A stretch of 64,000 nt of DNA from Alitta virens (taxonomy: Eukaryota; Annelida; Polychaeta; Phyllodocida; Nereididae): the NCBI GenBank assembly GCA_932294295.1, contig OW028585.1, positions 2,328,001-2,392,000 on the forward strand, given 5' to 3'. The translations under genes and the position numbers were made by a program. The notes under the pieces are model-generated. The model saw only the letters and a program-made list of their open reading frames with translations, was not told the DNA's origin and made no database searches. Shown piece after piece: positions 34,179 through 47,207 of this stretch. Position 1 is the first letter of the stretch. The number at the start of each line of letters is the position of its first letter.

Positions 34179-37154
34179 AAACTATTTTAGATGGAGACTC
34201 AGACTCCGAAATTGATTTTATCTATTACAGAATTTTGATGTATACAGCCGAATAAATATGATATATGACTATGATATATTTTTGCACTACCTATAAAATC
34301 GTGCTAAAACATACTATCATGGAGCCTAAGCATGTGTTTTTATTTTCTTTGTTAATAAACCTTTTGCATCATCTAGAAGTGGTGTCATGTTTATTTTCCG
34401 ATATAATATCTATTTGTTTTGTAACCTCTCTAATCAAATGATAAATTTTTATGACAACTGCGTTTTTCAGGACCTGATTACCCATAAGACTGCCTAGACT
34501 GAACCCAGGGCCCCATCAAAGGAGCCCCCACCTTAAATTGTCAATAAAACAATGAAGTAAACTAAAATAAAAATGAGAAGAGATGACAAGAAGCAATCTG
34601 GGGGCCCCTATCTGATAGGTGATCATGATAATGATAATCATTATATTGATGAAGCACATGCATATTTTATTAATGCTCAAATCTGGCTAGCATTGCCACC
34701 GTTGGAACGCTACCTGGTTAGTCTCTGCTAAATAATATACTAAGTCAGCATTTTGTAAAATGCCCATCCAGGTGATACAACCAAGTGTATACATGTTGGC
34801 CCCAATGCAAATTATACATTTTTGGTTTAAAAAGACAATTGTACTGCATGCAAAAAAGTTCAAAATTAAATTTTGATAGTGGTGTTTCATGATGCCACAA
34901 AATGTGAGAAATATAACTTAGTTTCCTCATTATGGACTAATAACCCAAACATGATAATTTCATAATGTACCCAGCTATGCAGATTCAAGTATTGATGCTT
35001 TTCTGAGTGTGATGTGCAATGTCTCGCATTTATTAACAGTCTTGGCAACCATTCCTTGCACAAAGATTAGCATACATTTTTCCCATTCACAGAAAATAGT
35101 TGGTCAGTCTTCCTTGTGGTTATACTTGAATGTCTAAGGTTGAAACGCTCCTTCCACAGCTTTTTGACAAATGAACCTTTACTTTCTCTTCCTACTTGTC
35201 AATTTACAAATTTAATTTTAATGGCCAACCTTTTGGGCATTTTAACCACCATGTGTTGCTTTCTCTGGTAGTCTCACTATTCATGCTTTGAACATAATCT
35301 GAACAGTTTCTCAAATTATTCTGTTTGATATTTTATAAGAGGGTAACAACATAAACAGTTTCTAAGATTATTATTCCTTGCTTGAAAATTTCTTTTAAAT
35401 CGGCAGGCAAAATTTAATGGCTGCAAGATAACACAGAGAAGCCATGATATTAACTTGGCAAGCGCTACTTCATATTAAGGCATTTTGTTAAATTCATGTT
35501 TTCTAAAAAATTAAGTGATTGCAGTACCTTTTTAACTAGTTTGATGTGGGAGATAGAGCCAAATTTCAAAGTTGCTTAATAAAATAGCACAACATGCAGT
35601 GCAAACCTACGTTTTCGCTATAAGATAATCTTAAACAGAATGAAACTGCCCTTACGGCCACCTGTGTAGAACAGTCACCTGCTGTAGTTGGTCACTACAT
35701 TTCAACTACACCAGTAGTTTATTCTTTTACCCTTGATATAATGGCTATCTGTCTTGGATTGCTGTAATCAAAACTATCCAGAAGCCTTAATGTGCTGCTG
35801 CAAAGAAGGTTGCATAATTTTGGCTCTATTGTTTGTGATTTTCAAAAATTTTGGATGGTGTGCTTCAAAATTGGTGCTGTTCCTGACCATCCATTGGAAG
35901 GCAGAACCACAGAAGATACCAAGAAGCAACACTCGCTATATATTATGCTGTAAACTTCTGGAATTCTGGGGGGGGGGGGCCCAGGAGGGGGGTAGAGAGG
36001 AACCTTCAATGCCCCTAGTGGATGATGAAATCCATTCAGCTCTCATGACCTCATTTCAAAGGACGGCGATTGTTTTCTGTTCATGTCATCATTATCTCCC
36101 TAAACAAACTACTTCCTCCAGCCCCTGCACAGCACATCCTATGTATAAAAGTGGGCCATCTGTATAGTCTGGCAGTACAGAAGAAGGAAGTCCCTCCTCC
36201 AATGCAGAGCTGACTTTAACAATAAAATTCTCTCATAAAGAAAGACAGCATGATTGTGAGGTTTCAATAAATATTACAAGATAACAACAATTTCAAAAGC
36301 CTGGTCTAGTCAGAATCTGTTTTATTTATGACAATGGTCATGTCTCCAGAAGAATGTTGCTTATACTCCAGCAATCAGGATAATGCCGTCTTTGTATGTC
36401 TGATAAGTGATGACTTCAATGGAACTGATTGTAATGGACAGTATATCTCAGCCGGTCTGAATTCTGACTTACGACACAGGGCATTTATAGGAAGTCAGGG
36501 GCTTGTTATGGCTAAGGAGTAACTCGATATACATACCATATCAGGAAAAAGGTCAATATGCAATGATTTTTAACCCTCAGTGAACGAACGTTCTAAAAGG
36601 GTTTTTGTTATCATCAATGTCTGTCCGACGATCGGAAGGCGGGCGGGCGGGCGGGCGTAACACTTTCGTTTCCGGAGAAGAACTCTAACACTACTGCACT
36701 TACAATTATGAAATTTTGCAAAGTAATACTTCATTTGGCCTTATGGTGCCTTTTGATAGTCACATTGGCATATATTGGAAATGTTTTACAAAAATTTGGA
36801 AAAACTAGAAAACCTTTTTTTTACCAGCGCAGAACTCGGACAGAACTACATGCGTACACAACTTTGTCATAATATGTCTAAAATAGTGCAGTGGTGCCTT
36901 TTGGGGGCTCATGGCCATACATACTATAGAATTTTCAAAATTAGGATAAAATAGGGAAAATTCCTACTTTTTTAAACCTTCATGTGAAAGACACTTCTTA
37001 CCTTACTTGAATGAAATTGTATCAATAAAATATCTAAATTATAGTATTTTCACTTTTAGAACTTCAGTTTGTTATTCATTCCATGCTCATTACAAAATAA
37101 TGGAAAATTGTGTTAAATTGTGTTTTCGGAGCATAACTCTACTATTAATGCACT
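34179..37154. other. Right-arm copy of the GPCR flank and LTR-like region
   Basis: Mirror of about 19816-22798. AATAAA follows the GPCR fragment near 34250. TATAAAA at 36144-36150 with AATAAA at 36221-36226 resembles an LTR promoter and polyadenylation region, intact here and mutated in the left arm. Open frames at 35754-36167 and 36328-36522 have no recognised domain and are not kept intact in the other arm. Confidence 0.5.
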
Positions 37155-37159
37155 TACCC

Positions 37160-38190
37160 TAACATAATGAGCTCATGAATATCAGTAATTGGTTAAAGGT
37201 AAATAAGCTGTGTCTGAATGTCTCAAAAACTAAATATATGAGCTTTCACACCAAAGATAAATACATTCCAGATATACAGTTATATATAGACGGTGATAGA
37301 CTAGAAAGAGTGGGAAGTTTTGATTTCCTGGGTATTGCAATAGATGAAAGTCTAACATGGAATGATCATATAAACTGTTTCTTCCAACTGAAACATTACT
37401 TGTAATATACAACTCTCTTATCTTATCACATTTACTTTATGGTGTTTTACTTTGAGGATTAAAATCAAATAGGTTAATGAAACTGCATAAAAGAGTGATA
37501 AGAATAATCACGAAAAGCAAGCATAATTCCAATAAAAATCCTCTCTTCAAACAACTTAATTTATTTAAAATTGAATGATATCTTGCATTTACAGGACTGG
37601 GAAATTTTACCACAGATTAACTAACCAAAATCTACCACACTACTTTCGGCAGTTTAATTTTCCCAGCCAGTTATACACTCCTATCCAACAAGAGACAGAC
37701 ATCCTTAGTAATCCCCTGGCTCAGGTACCAACTGTCAAAAAGCTCAATCAAAAATGTATTACCACAACTAATTAATCAAGCACCAATAATGATCATAGAT
37801 AAAATGAGCACACATAGTCTTCATGGTTTATAATTCTATCTAAATAGGGTATATATCAATGCCTATCAAACAGACCGGCACAAATCCAAACTGTTATGTA
37901 TGCAAACTGTAATGTAGCCCATCAGCGAACATGCTTTTAAAACAATTAATGTAAATATAGATAACAATTTGGTATTAACCTGCTTGTAGATATTGCAATC
38001 CTTCCCAAATGGCTCATAGGTGGCACGCACATCAGCGATTTTTGGCCTTAGTGCACGTCTCCTATGACAATAAAATAACCAGTTTACCTTGATAATTTTT
38101 TGTTTATGTAAATTGTAAGTTTATGGTCAAATAAATACGTTCTGTCTGTCTGTCTGTCTAGCTGTCTAGCTGTCTGTCTGTCTGTTTGTC
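37160..38190 (+). pseudogene. 5'-truncated non-LTR retrotransposon, 3' end (right arm)
   Basis: Mirror of 18785-19815. 37175-37405 encodes the RT FDFLGIAIDESLTW region and 37575-37775 a C-terminal fragment. The 3' UTR ends in GGTCAAATAAATACGTT and a CTGT repeat tail (about 38145-38190). Frameshifted. Confidence 0.85.
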
Positions 38191-39644
38191 TATACATTAC
38201 ATAGTTGCTTTTTATTAAATTCCATAATTAAATGACACATGGTTCAGAAACTGCAAGTTTTTGTAAAAAATAAATAACAATAACAAGAGTATTCTTTTTC
38301 AAAAAAGGAATAGATACCTGGTGTTGTGTGTAGAATGCCAGCAGCACTAGGCCTACAATGTAAACACTTTAATACAGTATGATGGCTACTGCCTCATTGA
38401 AACCATTGTTTATGACTTGTATTCTCCATTCTTTACTCAAACTTTAAAAATTGTATTTATCTATTGTTTCAATATAAATTCTACACATGGACCAATATAG
38501 TTCATCAAAATGTTTGTTAACTCGTTAAAATGTTTGTCAAGTTGTCCATAAACCTAGTTAACTCGTCAATAAACCTGGTTAACTCATCAAAAAGTTTGTC
38601 AACAGAAATCTGTAGCCTGGTTCCCGGCTCCACCACAATGGCTGATACGGACCAGTTTTTATGTTTTATCATGTATGATATTGTAAATTCTGTCATTTTG
38701 AGGCAAAATTAATATTATTATTATTATTATTATTATCATCTACTTAATTGTAAACACCTAATTAAAGTAGTCAAAATCACATATGGAAAATAATTGCAAT
38801 ATTTGATAGAGACTAAATTGCTATTTCTGTGTCGCTCTCTCAATTGTTAGGGATTTTCTTCAGGGCATGCAGTATTGTAATATCAGGCCATAAAAAAAAA
38901 ATTGTGTTTCTCAACACATCATAATTACCACAGTTATGCGGTGACGTTGGGGATTTTTTTTTCTTCGGTTTTTATATTGATGACTATAACCACTTCAATT
39001 TCCCTGATCATGTTAGAACACAAAATATTTGAAAAGTTTTGAGAATATATTCGTATACCTCTACAATTTCAAGTGAACTACACTTAATACCAAATCTAGA
39101 GAGTTCTTATAATAATTAACGTTGTATGATATTTAATATATGTTCCGAAATTTTATATGAAAATGCATGGAGCATTACAGTAAACATTACATTTGACTAG
39201 TGATAATCCAATTTTACAAAGTATTTCTTTACAACAATTTTTTGATCTTATCTATCATTTCTAATGGGTCAAAAAAAGTGCATTATCTGTATGAGGACTG
39301 AAGATTTTTACTATATATTAATGATTTATTTGCCCTGACTATCCTTACCTCCTAAAATTATGAGTCACACCTTTGATTAATAAATCATTTAATATAAAAA
39401 AAAATAAATATAAAATAATAATATAGTAAGTTGGAAAAAACTTGCAGTATATAAACTCGTGCGAAACCACCAGCTAATTCAGTTAAAGTTTTAGATTTGT
39501 TTTATCTTGGAATTAGTCTTATTTCGGTTTTATGTATACATAGAGTTGTGAAATGTCACCTGCCATGTTGAGGTGTTCTAGGCAGAATTGTGAAGTGTCA
39601 TGTAACAAGTACAAAATTGCAATTAATAACTGCAGTGTAATTGG
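38191..39644. other. Right-arm non-coding sequence
   Basis: Mirror of 17346-18784, including the GAGTTAAC-type short repeats (38480-38600) and the ATT microsatellite (38709-38735). No gene seen. Confidence 0.6.
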
Positions 39645-42600
39645 GTCAAAACGGTCTACAGTCATCTCGTCAATAGTCAAGTCCACTTTTGATCACTTGA
39701 CTGGGACTTTTTGACGGAGTATGGTCAACTCGTCTGCCAGACGACTCATCTGCTACCCTGACTAACTCGTCCGCTGGTAAAACCAACTCATCCGCTGCTG
39801 AAGCCTACTCGTTCGCCAAGTGAAACCTAGCTGTCAGCCGGCCCGCCCCTGGCCGGTAACCGTTTACTGACTCGTCCGCCGGAAGAAAGTTAACTCGTCC
39901 GCCACCCAAGAGCAGGGGAACCAGGGTGGACATGCGGTGGCCGCATTCTCTCGGCCGAGCGTCTGAATTTACTAATCCATCTCATATAGATATTAACTAT
40001 GAAAAATTTAATGAAATATTACTGAAAGGTATTAACCAGCACATGCCAACAAAATTTGTCAAATATGATAAATATAAACATAAAAACAGCGCATGGATAA
40101 CCCAGGGAATAATAAAATCGATAAAATTTAGGGATAAACTATACCGTAAATTAAAAAACACTTCATCTGACACTGATCTATATGATACACTTAGAATTAA
40201 TCTAGACACATATAACAAAATACTAAGAAAATCTATCAGAGAGGCCAAAATAACACATTACCATGCCCAGTTCTCAAAATATAAGAATGACCTTAAAAAT
40301 ACATGGGTAACAATAAAAAACATAATAGGTAAAATAAGCAACAATAATAAATTTCCCGATTACTTTCTGATAAACAACTCTAAAGTTACAAACAAGCATC
40401 AAATAGCAGAATCCTTTAATGAATTTTTTACAAAAATGGGTCCTAATCTTGCAAGTAATATACAAACCCCAATAGGAGAGAGTTTCAGAAACTACCTAAA
40501 CAATCCCTTTGAAGCAAACTTTACCTTAAATGCATAAATGAAGACGACACACAAAAAATCATAAATAAACTGCGCAACAAATCTAGTTGTGGTGTTGATG
40601 GTATTTCCTCTAACCTACTTAAACACCTAAAAAATGAATTATATAAACCGATTACTCTCTTAATAAATCATTCCCTAATCACCGGTATTTTTCCCACATA
40701 CTTAAAAACAGCCAAGATAATACCTATACATAAAAAAAATGACAATAAAATTTTAGACAATTATAGACCAATATCTGTTCTCCCAGCTATATCAAAAGTC
40801 TTTGAAAAAGCTATCTATATTCAAATTAATCAACATTTTAAAATTAATAGACTTGATTACTCAGGACAATATGGTTTTCATGAGAATCATTCCACCGAGT
40901 TAGCAACAATAGAATTAGTAGACAGATTAGCATATAACATTGACCAAGGTAATACCCCAATAAATATTTTCATGGATTTAAGCAAGGCTTTTGACACAAT
41001 AGATCACCAAATACTCCTTCAAAATTTAGATTACTATGGAATTAAAGGACCCTCATTGTCACTAATACAAAGTTACTTAACCGACCGTAAACAGTATGTT
41101 CAATATAATGACCTTCTCAGACCTTCTCCCTATAACAACAGGAATACCACAGGGCTCCATCCTCAGGCCCCTTCTTTTCATAATCTATATAAATGACATC
41201 TGCTTCTCATCAAATATTTTCCAGTTCCTAACATACGCTGATGACACCACCTTATACCTAACGCTAAACTCAATAGACCAAACTGACACCATACAACCCG
41301 CTGATATACTAAATAAAGAACTAGATAATATAAATGATTGGTTAAACCTGATTAGACTATCACTGAACATCAACAAAACAAATGTATGATATTTCGACCC
41401 ACTAAACGAACGATACAACCAACAAACCCGAATATTAAAATTGATAATACTACTGTTGAATATGTAGAAAACTTTAATTTTCTAGGTATCATAATAGATA
41501 ATAAACTTAATTGGAAAGCCCAAACGGACTCAATTGCAAAGAAATTATCAAAAACCATAGGCATAATAAATAAGCTTAAACACTATCTTCCTCTGTACAC
41601 ACTAAAAACAATATATGACAGCTTAATTAATTCATCCCTCAATTATGGCATTCTATGCTGGGGATTTAAACAAAATAGGATATTTCAACTTCAGAAGAAA
41701 GCAATACGCACAATTACTAGAAGCAAATATAATGCCCACACTGAACCTCTATTCAAGAAACTTAATATCTTAAAAGTAAATGACATTCAAATTAGAAAAC
41801 TGTACAAGTTTTACTTCCGATACATAAACAATCAGATACCAGATCATTTCACTACTACTTCATATATTACACCGTCAAACCATAATCACTACTTAACACA
41901 AGAAATATCAAGTCTGTTATTCCTAGAGTTTGCCACAAATTTGCAGAATCAAATGTCCGTTACCAACTTACCCTGCTGCTCAATAAGAATGAAACATATA
42001 TATTAGATAAAACCCATACCCATAGTGAATCAGGATTCACTATATACATTAAACGCCACATCATTAGCTTATACCAAGATACTTGTCCGATCCCTAACTG
42101 CTATATTTGTGAAACTAGAAACTAGCAAACTCCACCAAACCTCCCTCCCTAGTCCTTTCATCAAAGTAAATTTAGCCTATATGATCATCATCTCCTATCA
42201 TCTACTTCTTCATTTCTCTCTCATTAACATCTTCTTTTCCATTATTCTTTTTTTCCATTCTTTACTCGTATTATGAGATACTTATAATCCGTATCACTAA
42301 CTTACAGCAATAACTGACCCCACAACATTCATGCAATATGTAGTGACAATATTTAAACCAAAAGGGGGCAGTGACGATAGCGTTACTTCTGGTAACTTAG
42401 TCACTGCCTCCTTGACCACATACCTCCTAATGCTGCATTATATACTTTGTATATTTATAAATATTTATATTGGTTTTGGTCAAATAAAAGCATTTCTCTC
42501 TCTCTCTCTCTCTGATTAGTCTGCTGGTGGCTGCCCTGATCCCAAGTCAAATAGTCCAATTCCCTAAATGTTTTTTATCTCTTTTCTTAGAGAAATACTG

Positions 42601-42960
42601 TGTTTTAGTACAGAGGATAGATACTCCATCTAGTGTTTAATGGGGGGGGGGGATGGCCAGCCCAACCAGTTGGCTAGAGGACCAGTTGGTTTTCTGGCGG
42701 ACCAGTTGACCCTTAGTGGCGGACCAGTTGACCACAGGTAGCAGACTATTTGACCAGACTGGCGGACCAGCAGGCGAGTTGGTCAGAGGCCCAGTCGTCG
42801 GTAGGACCAGTTGACTAGACCCCCTTTTGACGACTTTACCAAGGCTTTTGATGACTGTACCAGGGCTTTTGATGACTTGACCTTTTTTTTATGACTTGAC
42901 CAGTTGACGACTAGACCTTTTGACAAGGTGACTGTGGACCCATTTTCGTCACAGGATATG
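39645..42960. mobile_element. TIR element with degenerate GTC/GAC repeats (right-arm copy)
   Basis: Ends CAAAACGGTCTACAGTCATC (39656) and, inverted, GACGAAAATGGGTCCACAGT (about 42953-42934). About 300 bp of GTC/GAC degenerate repeats lie at each end and the non-LTR element in the middle. Mirror of 14075-17345. Confidence 0.7.
39926..42515 (+). pseudogene. 5'-truncated non-LTR retrotransposon inside the TIR element (right arm)
   Basis: Plus-strand pieces: 39926-40537 (N-terminal linker region), a finger region about 40550-40960 broken by changes (AKIIPIHKKNDN, NYRPISVLPAISK), 40972-41196 (DLSKAFDTIDHQ), 41096-41389 (TGIPQGSILRPLLF and catalytic box TYADDTT, the canonical form lost in the left arm), 41386-42006 and 42025-42130 (C-terminal region, NCYIC). 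A frameshift near 40535 is private to this arm. The 3' UTR ends GGTCAAATAAAAGCAT and a (TC)n tail (42488-42515). No endonuclease domain. Inactive. Confidence 0.88.
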
Positions 42961-43392
42961 AACAAACAGTGGATCCGGCGATTAAAAAAAAAAGTTTCTT
43001 AGCAAACTGGTAGTTATTTGGGACAAAGTATGGCTAATTTTAAAGCACTGATTACTTCTGACAGTTCTATACTTGATAAAGGCCTAGACCCATTTATAAA
43101 AAACAAAGGTAACATATGTGGTTCATTTAAAACATATTCTACATACTACGTAATTATTATGAACATGAGACTATTTACGTTATTTTATAAAAACTTGTAC
43201 ATGATACTACAACAAAATATTTATCTGGAAATTTAGTAATTAATCTAATCAACACTGATCATTTCCTTTTACAGTGTCACATTTTGTCACAAATTTCCTT
43301 TAAAAAAAAAAGTTTTCATCCAATTTTTTTTAACCATCATGACTGCAGCTAAATGAGGTCAAACGTTTATTACAATTTAATTACATTTGATG
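42961..43392. repeat. Right-arm copy of the 110-350-type repeat
   Basis: Mirror of 13670-14074. It contains GTAACATATGTGGTTCATTT and the other conserved blocks of that dispersed repeat. Confidence 0.65.
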
Positions 43393-43520
43393 CTACAGGA
43401 CACTTTGCAGCTGGGTGGCCTAATGATTAATTCATCTGCCAATTTCCGCATTTGCCAGCTCAGCTGCAGGTCTCGGGCTTGATCCGTGGCCCAGGTTTTC
43501 CTCATGAGCTGCATGCTAAC
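43393..43520 (+). ncRNA. tRNA-derived SINE (right-arm copy)
   Basis: An A-box-like region GTGGCCTAATGATTAATTCA (from 43415) and a B-box-like CGGGCTTGATCC (43474-43485), spaced as in Pol III internal promoters. Mirror of 13535-13665 with a few substitutions that weaken the A box. Confidence 0.6.
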
Positions 43521-43605
43521 TGGAGGTTGATAGCATGTCACTGAATATTTCACTGATGAGTGTACATAACAATACATGGCTTCCTTTGCATTTGATAGGG
43601 TAGCA

Positions 43606-44770
43606 GGTCGTTTCGGCCTTGAGCCTGTTCGGCTTCGCAAAAACAAGTCGGTTCAGCTTTTTAGCGAAGTCGATTCGGCCTTTTAGCGAAGTGGATTCGG
43701 CCTCCTATATTTTTGTATGGGAGCTGAATCGACTTAAAAAACGAGACAGTTCGGCCATTTAATTGAGTCGTTTCAGCCTTCTGCTTTTTTAAGTGCAATC
43801 TAGAATGAAAGGAATCGGTTTCCATTGATAAAGGAATAGAGAAAGAATTGAATGCAATTGGAAATGCTTTGTGATATTACATGAAATAATAAAGAAATAA
43901 TAAAGACCATGGATAAAGGAATAGAGAAAGAATTGAATGCAATTGGAAATGCTTTGTGATATTACTTGAAATAATAAAGAAAGAACAAAGAAACAACTTT
44001 GTGATATTACTTGAATTGAATGCAATTGGAAATGCTTTGATATTACTTGAAGAATGTTAAACACAAATAAAACTAACATTTATGTTTGTTTTAATTTATA
44101 TTTTATTTACTCATAAATTTGTGTATTTAGATAAAAAAACTAAATATTAATACACATTTCACATGGCCTTCTAAAACATTCAGCAATATTTAAGATAATA
44201 TTCCCCAAAGATATTACCAAATTATTTGCACAATATTTAAAAGGTCATGTAAATTGATATTATGTCAATATATGGCCGTGGAATTGCTGAAAGAAATATC
44301 TAAATTCCATGGTCCGGTCATGGATTAGACACACAACAATATTTATTTACTATTGTGAAAGTCTTTATTGTTTTTTTGAATTGTGATTATGATTTATATT
44401 TTGTCATTAATAAATAAAATTGCAAAAACCCCTCTGTTGTTCAAATGTCAAGGCTGGTATTTTGTTTTTAAAGGGCTCGTTACCATCAACAAATAGGTGT
44501 AAATATCATCATTCTATCATGATTAGTTATCAAGATAATCTATTTCTTAGCGTCGCCAGGGGGGGGGGGAGATGATCAGGGCAGATTAAGTATTTTTTGG
44601 CAGCCGGCCGAACCCACGGCCGTATAGACTTATTTCCTAGACCGAACCGGATCTGTTCGGCTTCAATGCTAAAGTATAGGGAGCCGAACCAACTTGTTTC
44701 GTAGGACGAATCGACTCATTTAAACGAGTCGTTTCGGCCGGGCCAAACTGGTCGAAGGCCGAAACGACTA
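43606..44770. mobile_element. TIR element with GTCGTTTCGGCC ends (right-arm copy)
   Basis: GTCGTTTCGGCCTT at the inner end and AAGGCCGAAACGAC at 44755-44768. Motif-dense ends and an AT-rich middle with the AAGTAATATCACAAAG minisatellite (reverse strand). About 130 bp longer than the left copy (44144-44275). Its outer end is the outer end of the whole duplication. Confidence 0.75.
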
Positions 44771-44776
44771 GCATTC

Positions 44777-46376
44777 TTTGATAGCTTATATATATTTTGA
44801 TGCCATATTTTCTGGTATTTTCTCTTTGCAGGTGCATAGTTAAAAAATAAATCTATGAGGATTTCAAAACTCTCTAAGACTATTGTTCGCAGCCTTTGCA
44901 TTGTTCAAGTGCAGTGATATTTTTAATTAAGTACAATGTAGATCTTTATAGATACTAGTAAAATCTTGATACACAAATTGTCTACTCTAAAACACAGCAT
45001 CTGAAATTTGACATAACAAATGAATAGAACATTGAAATTTGACATAAAAAATGAATAGAACATGGCCTTTCTTCCTCTATCATGTGAAATCCAGGCATTA
45101 ATTTGACCACGTCTCACGCAGTCAACTATATTTCCTCTGCATGGATTTTTGTTTCTTTTAAATGACAATGACATAGAAGACATAGTACAACAAATTCATT
45201 ATGCAAAAATGAATAATTTAATAAAGGAGTGGACTCCCTCTAAGGCAATAAGTCTGCCACTGCAGAGGGTTTCTTAAAAATATGCTTAATAGGTTTTTGG
45301 TCCTGAGCTTGAGGTTGCCATTATATAATAAAATAAGGATTAGTCTAGTAAATCAAAGCAGACAGAAGAATCATCTTTTATTGAGTAACATTCCATGGTC
45401 ACTGATTCAAATGTGTCTCAAAAAATAATTTATGCATTTTGGAAGTAATATCCATGGGGGTTAGTAAAACAAAAAATTCCAAGTTCACCCACAGTTCCTC
45501 ATTCTAAAATGGCTACCCAGACATATCCCATCATGCTTTATAGAATGAAACAGATTGGCTGAAGCCAATCCAAAAAATGCTGTCACAGTTTTAAAGTTTA
45601 GGCTGCCACTGCATATTACAGATATATCATTATGCAATCATACAATGGTTACAAGTAAAATATGAAGATATTTACATTAGAAAATGTCAATGTTCAATGA
45701 GGCAGAGGTCTGAGTTGTGTGTAACATTTGAGGGTGTACATATCTCATTGTCTGACAATGTAACCTGTGTAATTATTTTGTACCACTGAACCCCATCCAT
45801 GTGTTCAAAATAAACATAGGATGCACTGCATGAAGACCCTGAGTGAATCCCACATAGCACACAGGCAGCATGAAAACTGTTTAGTGTTTTTCTGACAGCA
45901 GGAGGTTGGGTGTTGCACTTTTATTTCCAGAGCAGAACTCTTAACACACACATTCTTTTCTGAACTTCAACACTAATGCACTTACCTGAATGAAATTTCA
46001 AACACTAACAATCTGTTTTGGAAAATTTGGAAAAATATTATTTACTGAATGTTTATTTAGACCAAGTTGTCCTATTTTGAGCTCTTGAACTTCATCGTGA
46101 ATTATATTCTGACAATTTTGAAAATATTTAAAAAATAATCCATTCTGTTCAGAGTAAAGCCAAGTGAGCATCAAAAGTAATGTGTATCTTGTTCCTGCCA
46201 TTTAATTTTTCTGTTTCAAAAATTTTGTACACAATAAGGATAATTCAGTTTGCTAGAATCATCAACACAATAGCATGTTCCCTTAACTATTCTACAACTA
46301 AGATTATCATGTGTATGTCAAAAATAGTCATAAATAGGCTATTCTTAAGGAATATATATGAAATTCAGCAACACAT
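44777..46376. other. Non-coding sequence
   Basis: No gene recognised. On the minus strand near 45985-45930 lies a third copy of the GTAAGTGCATTAGTGTT...AGAGTTCTGCTC motif also found at 19822 and 20296, which marks a dispersed repeat end. Confidence 0.5.
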
Positions 46377-47207
46377 TGTAAAAGTCCAACCATCATGACT
46401 CTAAGGATGGTGCGTCAAGAGTCCAATCCCAAGGTATGAGATATAATCCAAAGTAGGCAGTCAATTCAGAGAGACTCTGCCACAGTGACTTTCATCAAGT
46501 CTCTGGATAGAGACAACTTCCAAGTAGTAAAACAAACAAATAAGACAAGATAGCTTGCTTTCTCAGCTCACAAGTCAAGTCAGAACTGCTAATTTTTATT
46601 GTTGCAGGCCTTTATACAAATGTAAAGAGATCAATATTCACTCAGGCATCTCTGCAACCAATCTTGCACATCCATCTAACCAATCCTAGGAGTGATCCAA
46701 AATGATCCAACCAATAAGGTTCAAACTCACTGGAGCATGTCGGGGCAGGGACCCTCTCAATCTGTGGAGATGGTCTCCCAAACTGGTGAGGCTACCAGGC
46801 CACCAACCTTTATTCGAGAAACTTTTACAGTTTTAACATACCTAGGACAAACACCCAGCATAAAGGAGTGCAATTTGCAGCTAATATGTTGAGGCATTGC
46901 TTAACTCAGGAATTCAGGAATTAATGGAAATTTCCCAAGGTCAAGCGAAGGTAATGCAACTTAATGCTTGGTGGTTTTAAGACAGAATTCATGAGTCTTT
47001 AATATTTAAGCAGGTTTGTTATGAGCCAAATATAAATTGATAAATAATAACTGGTTGGCAAGCTTGCAGAGTAATGCATCCCCTTGCAGTGTGCAAACTA
47101 GCTAGTATTATATAAGAGATTAAAAATGCATAATAAGTGCTAATCTACAAAGTAAACATACATGCTAGTGGATATTGATAATGATTAATTGCAGCCTGCA
47201 CTTTACA
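46377..47207 (-). repeat. Solo LTR related to the tandem retroelement
   Basis: On the minus strand the segment starts TGTAAAGTGCAGGCTGCA (47207 down) and ends TGGACTTTTACA (46388-46377). These are the same termini as the 1,244-bp LTRs, with a shorter and diverged middle (831 bp). A TATAAAGG-type box near 46613 and AATAAA near 46600 lie in the LTR order. No internal region adjoins. Flanking 4-mers are ACAT and ACGT, a possible target duplication with one mismatch. Confidence 0.7.

Larger units (their letters stand above)
33549..44776. repeat. Right arm of 11-kb inverted duplication
   Basis: Reverse complement of 12406-23432 with scattered differences. It starts inside the GPCR exon just after the hairpin and ends at GACTAGCATTC beside the outer end of the GTCGTTTCGGCC element. 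Outside, the sequence differs from the left flank. Confidence 0.95.

Noticed and set aside
35754..36167. 137-codon ORF in the right arm
   Set aside because: The left-arm counterpart has a different frame through the G-rich tract, so there is no sign of protein conservation.
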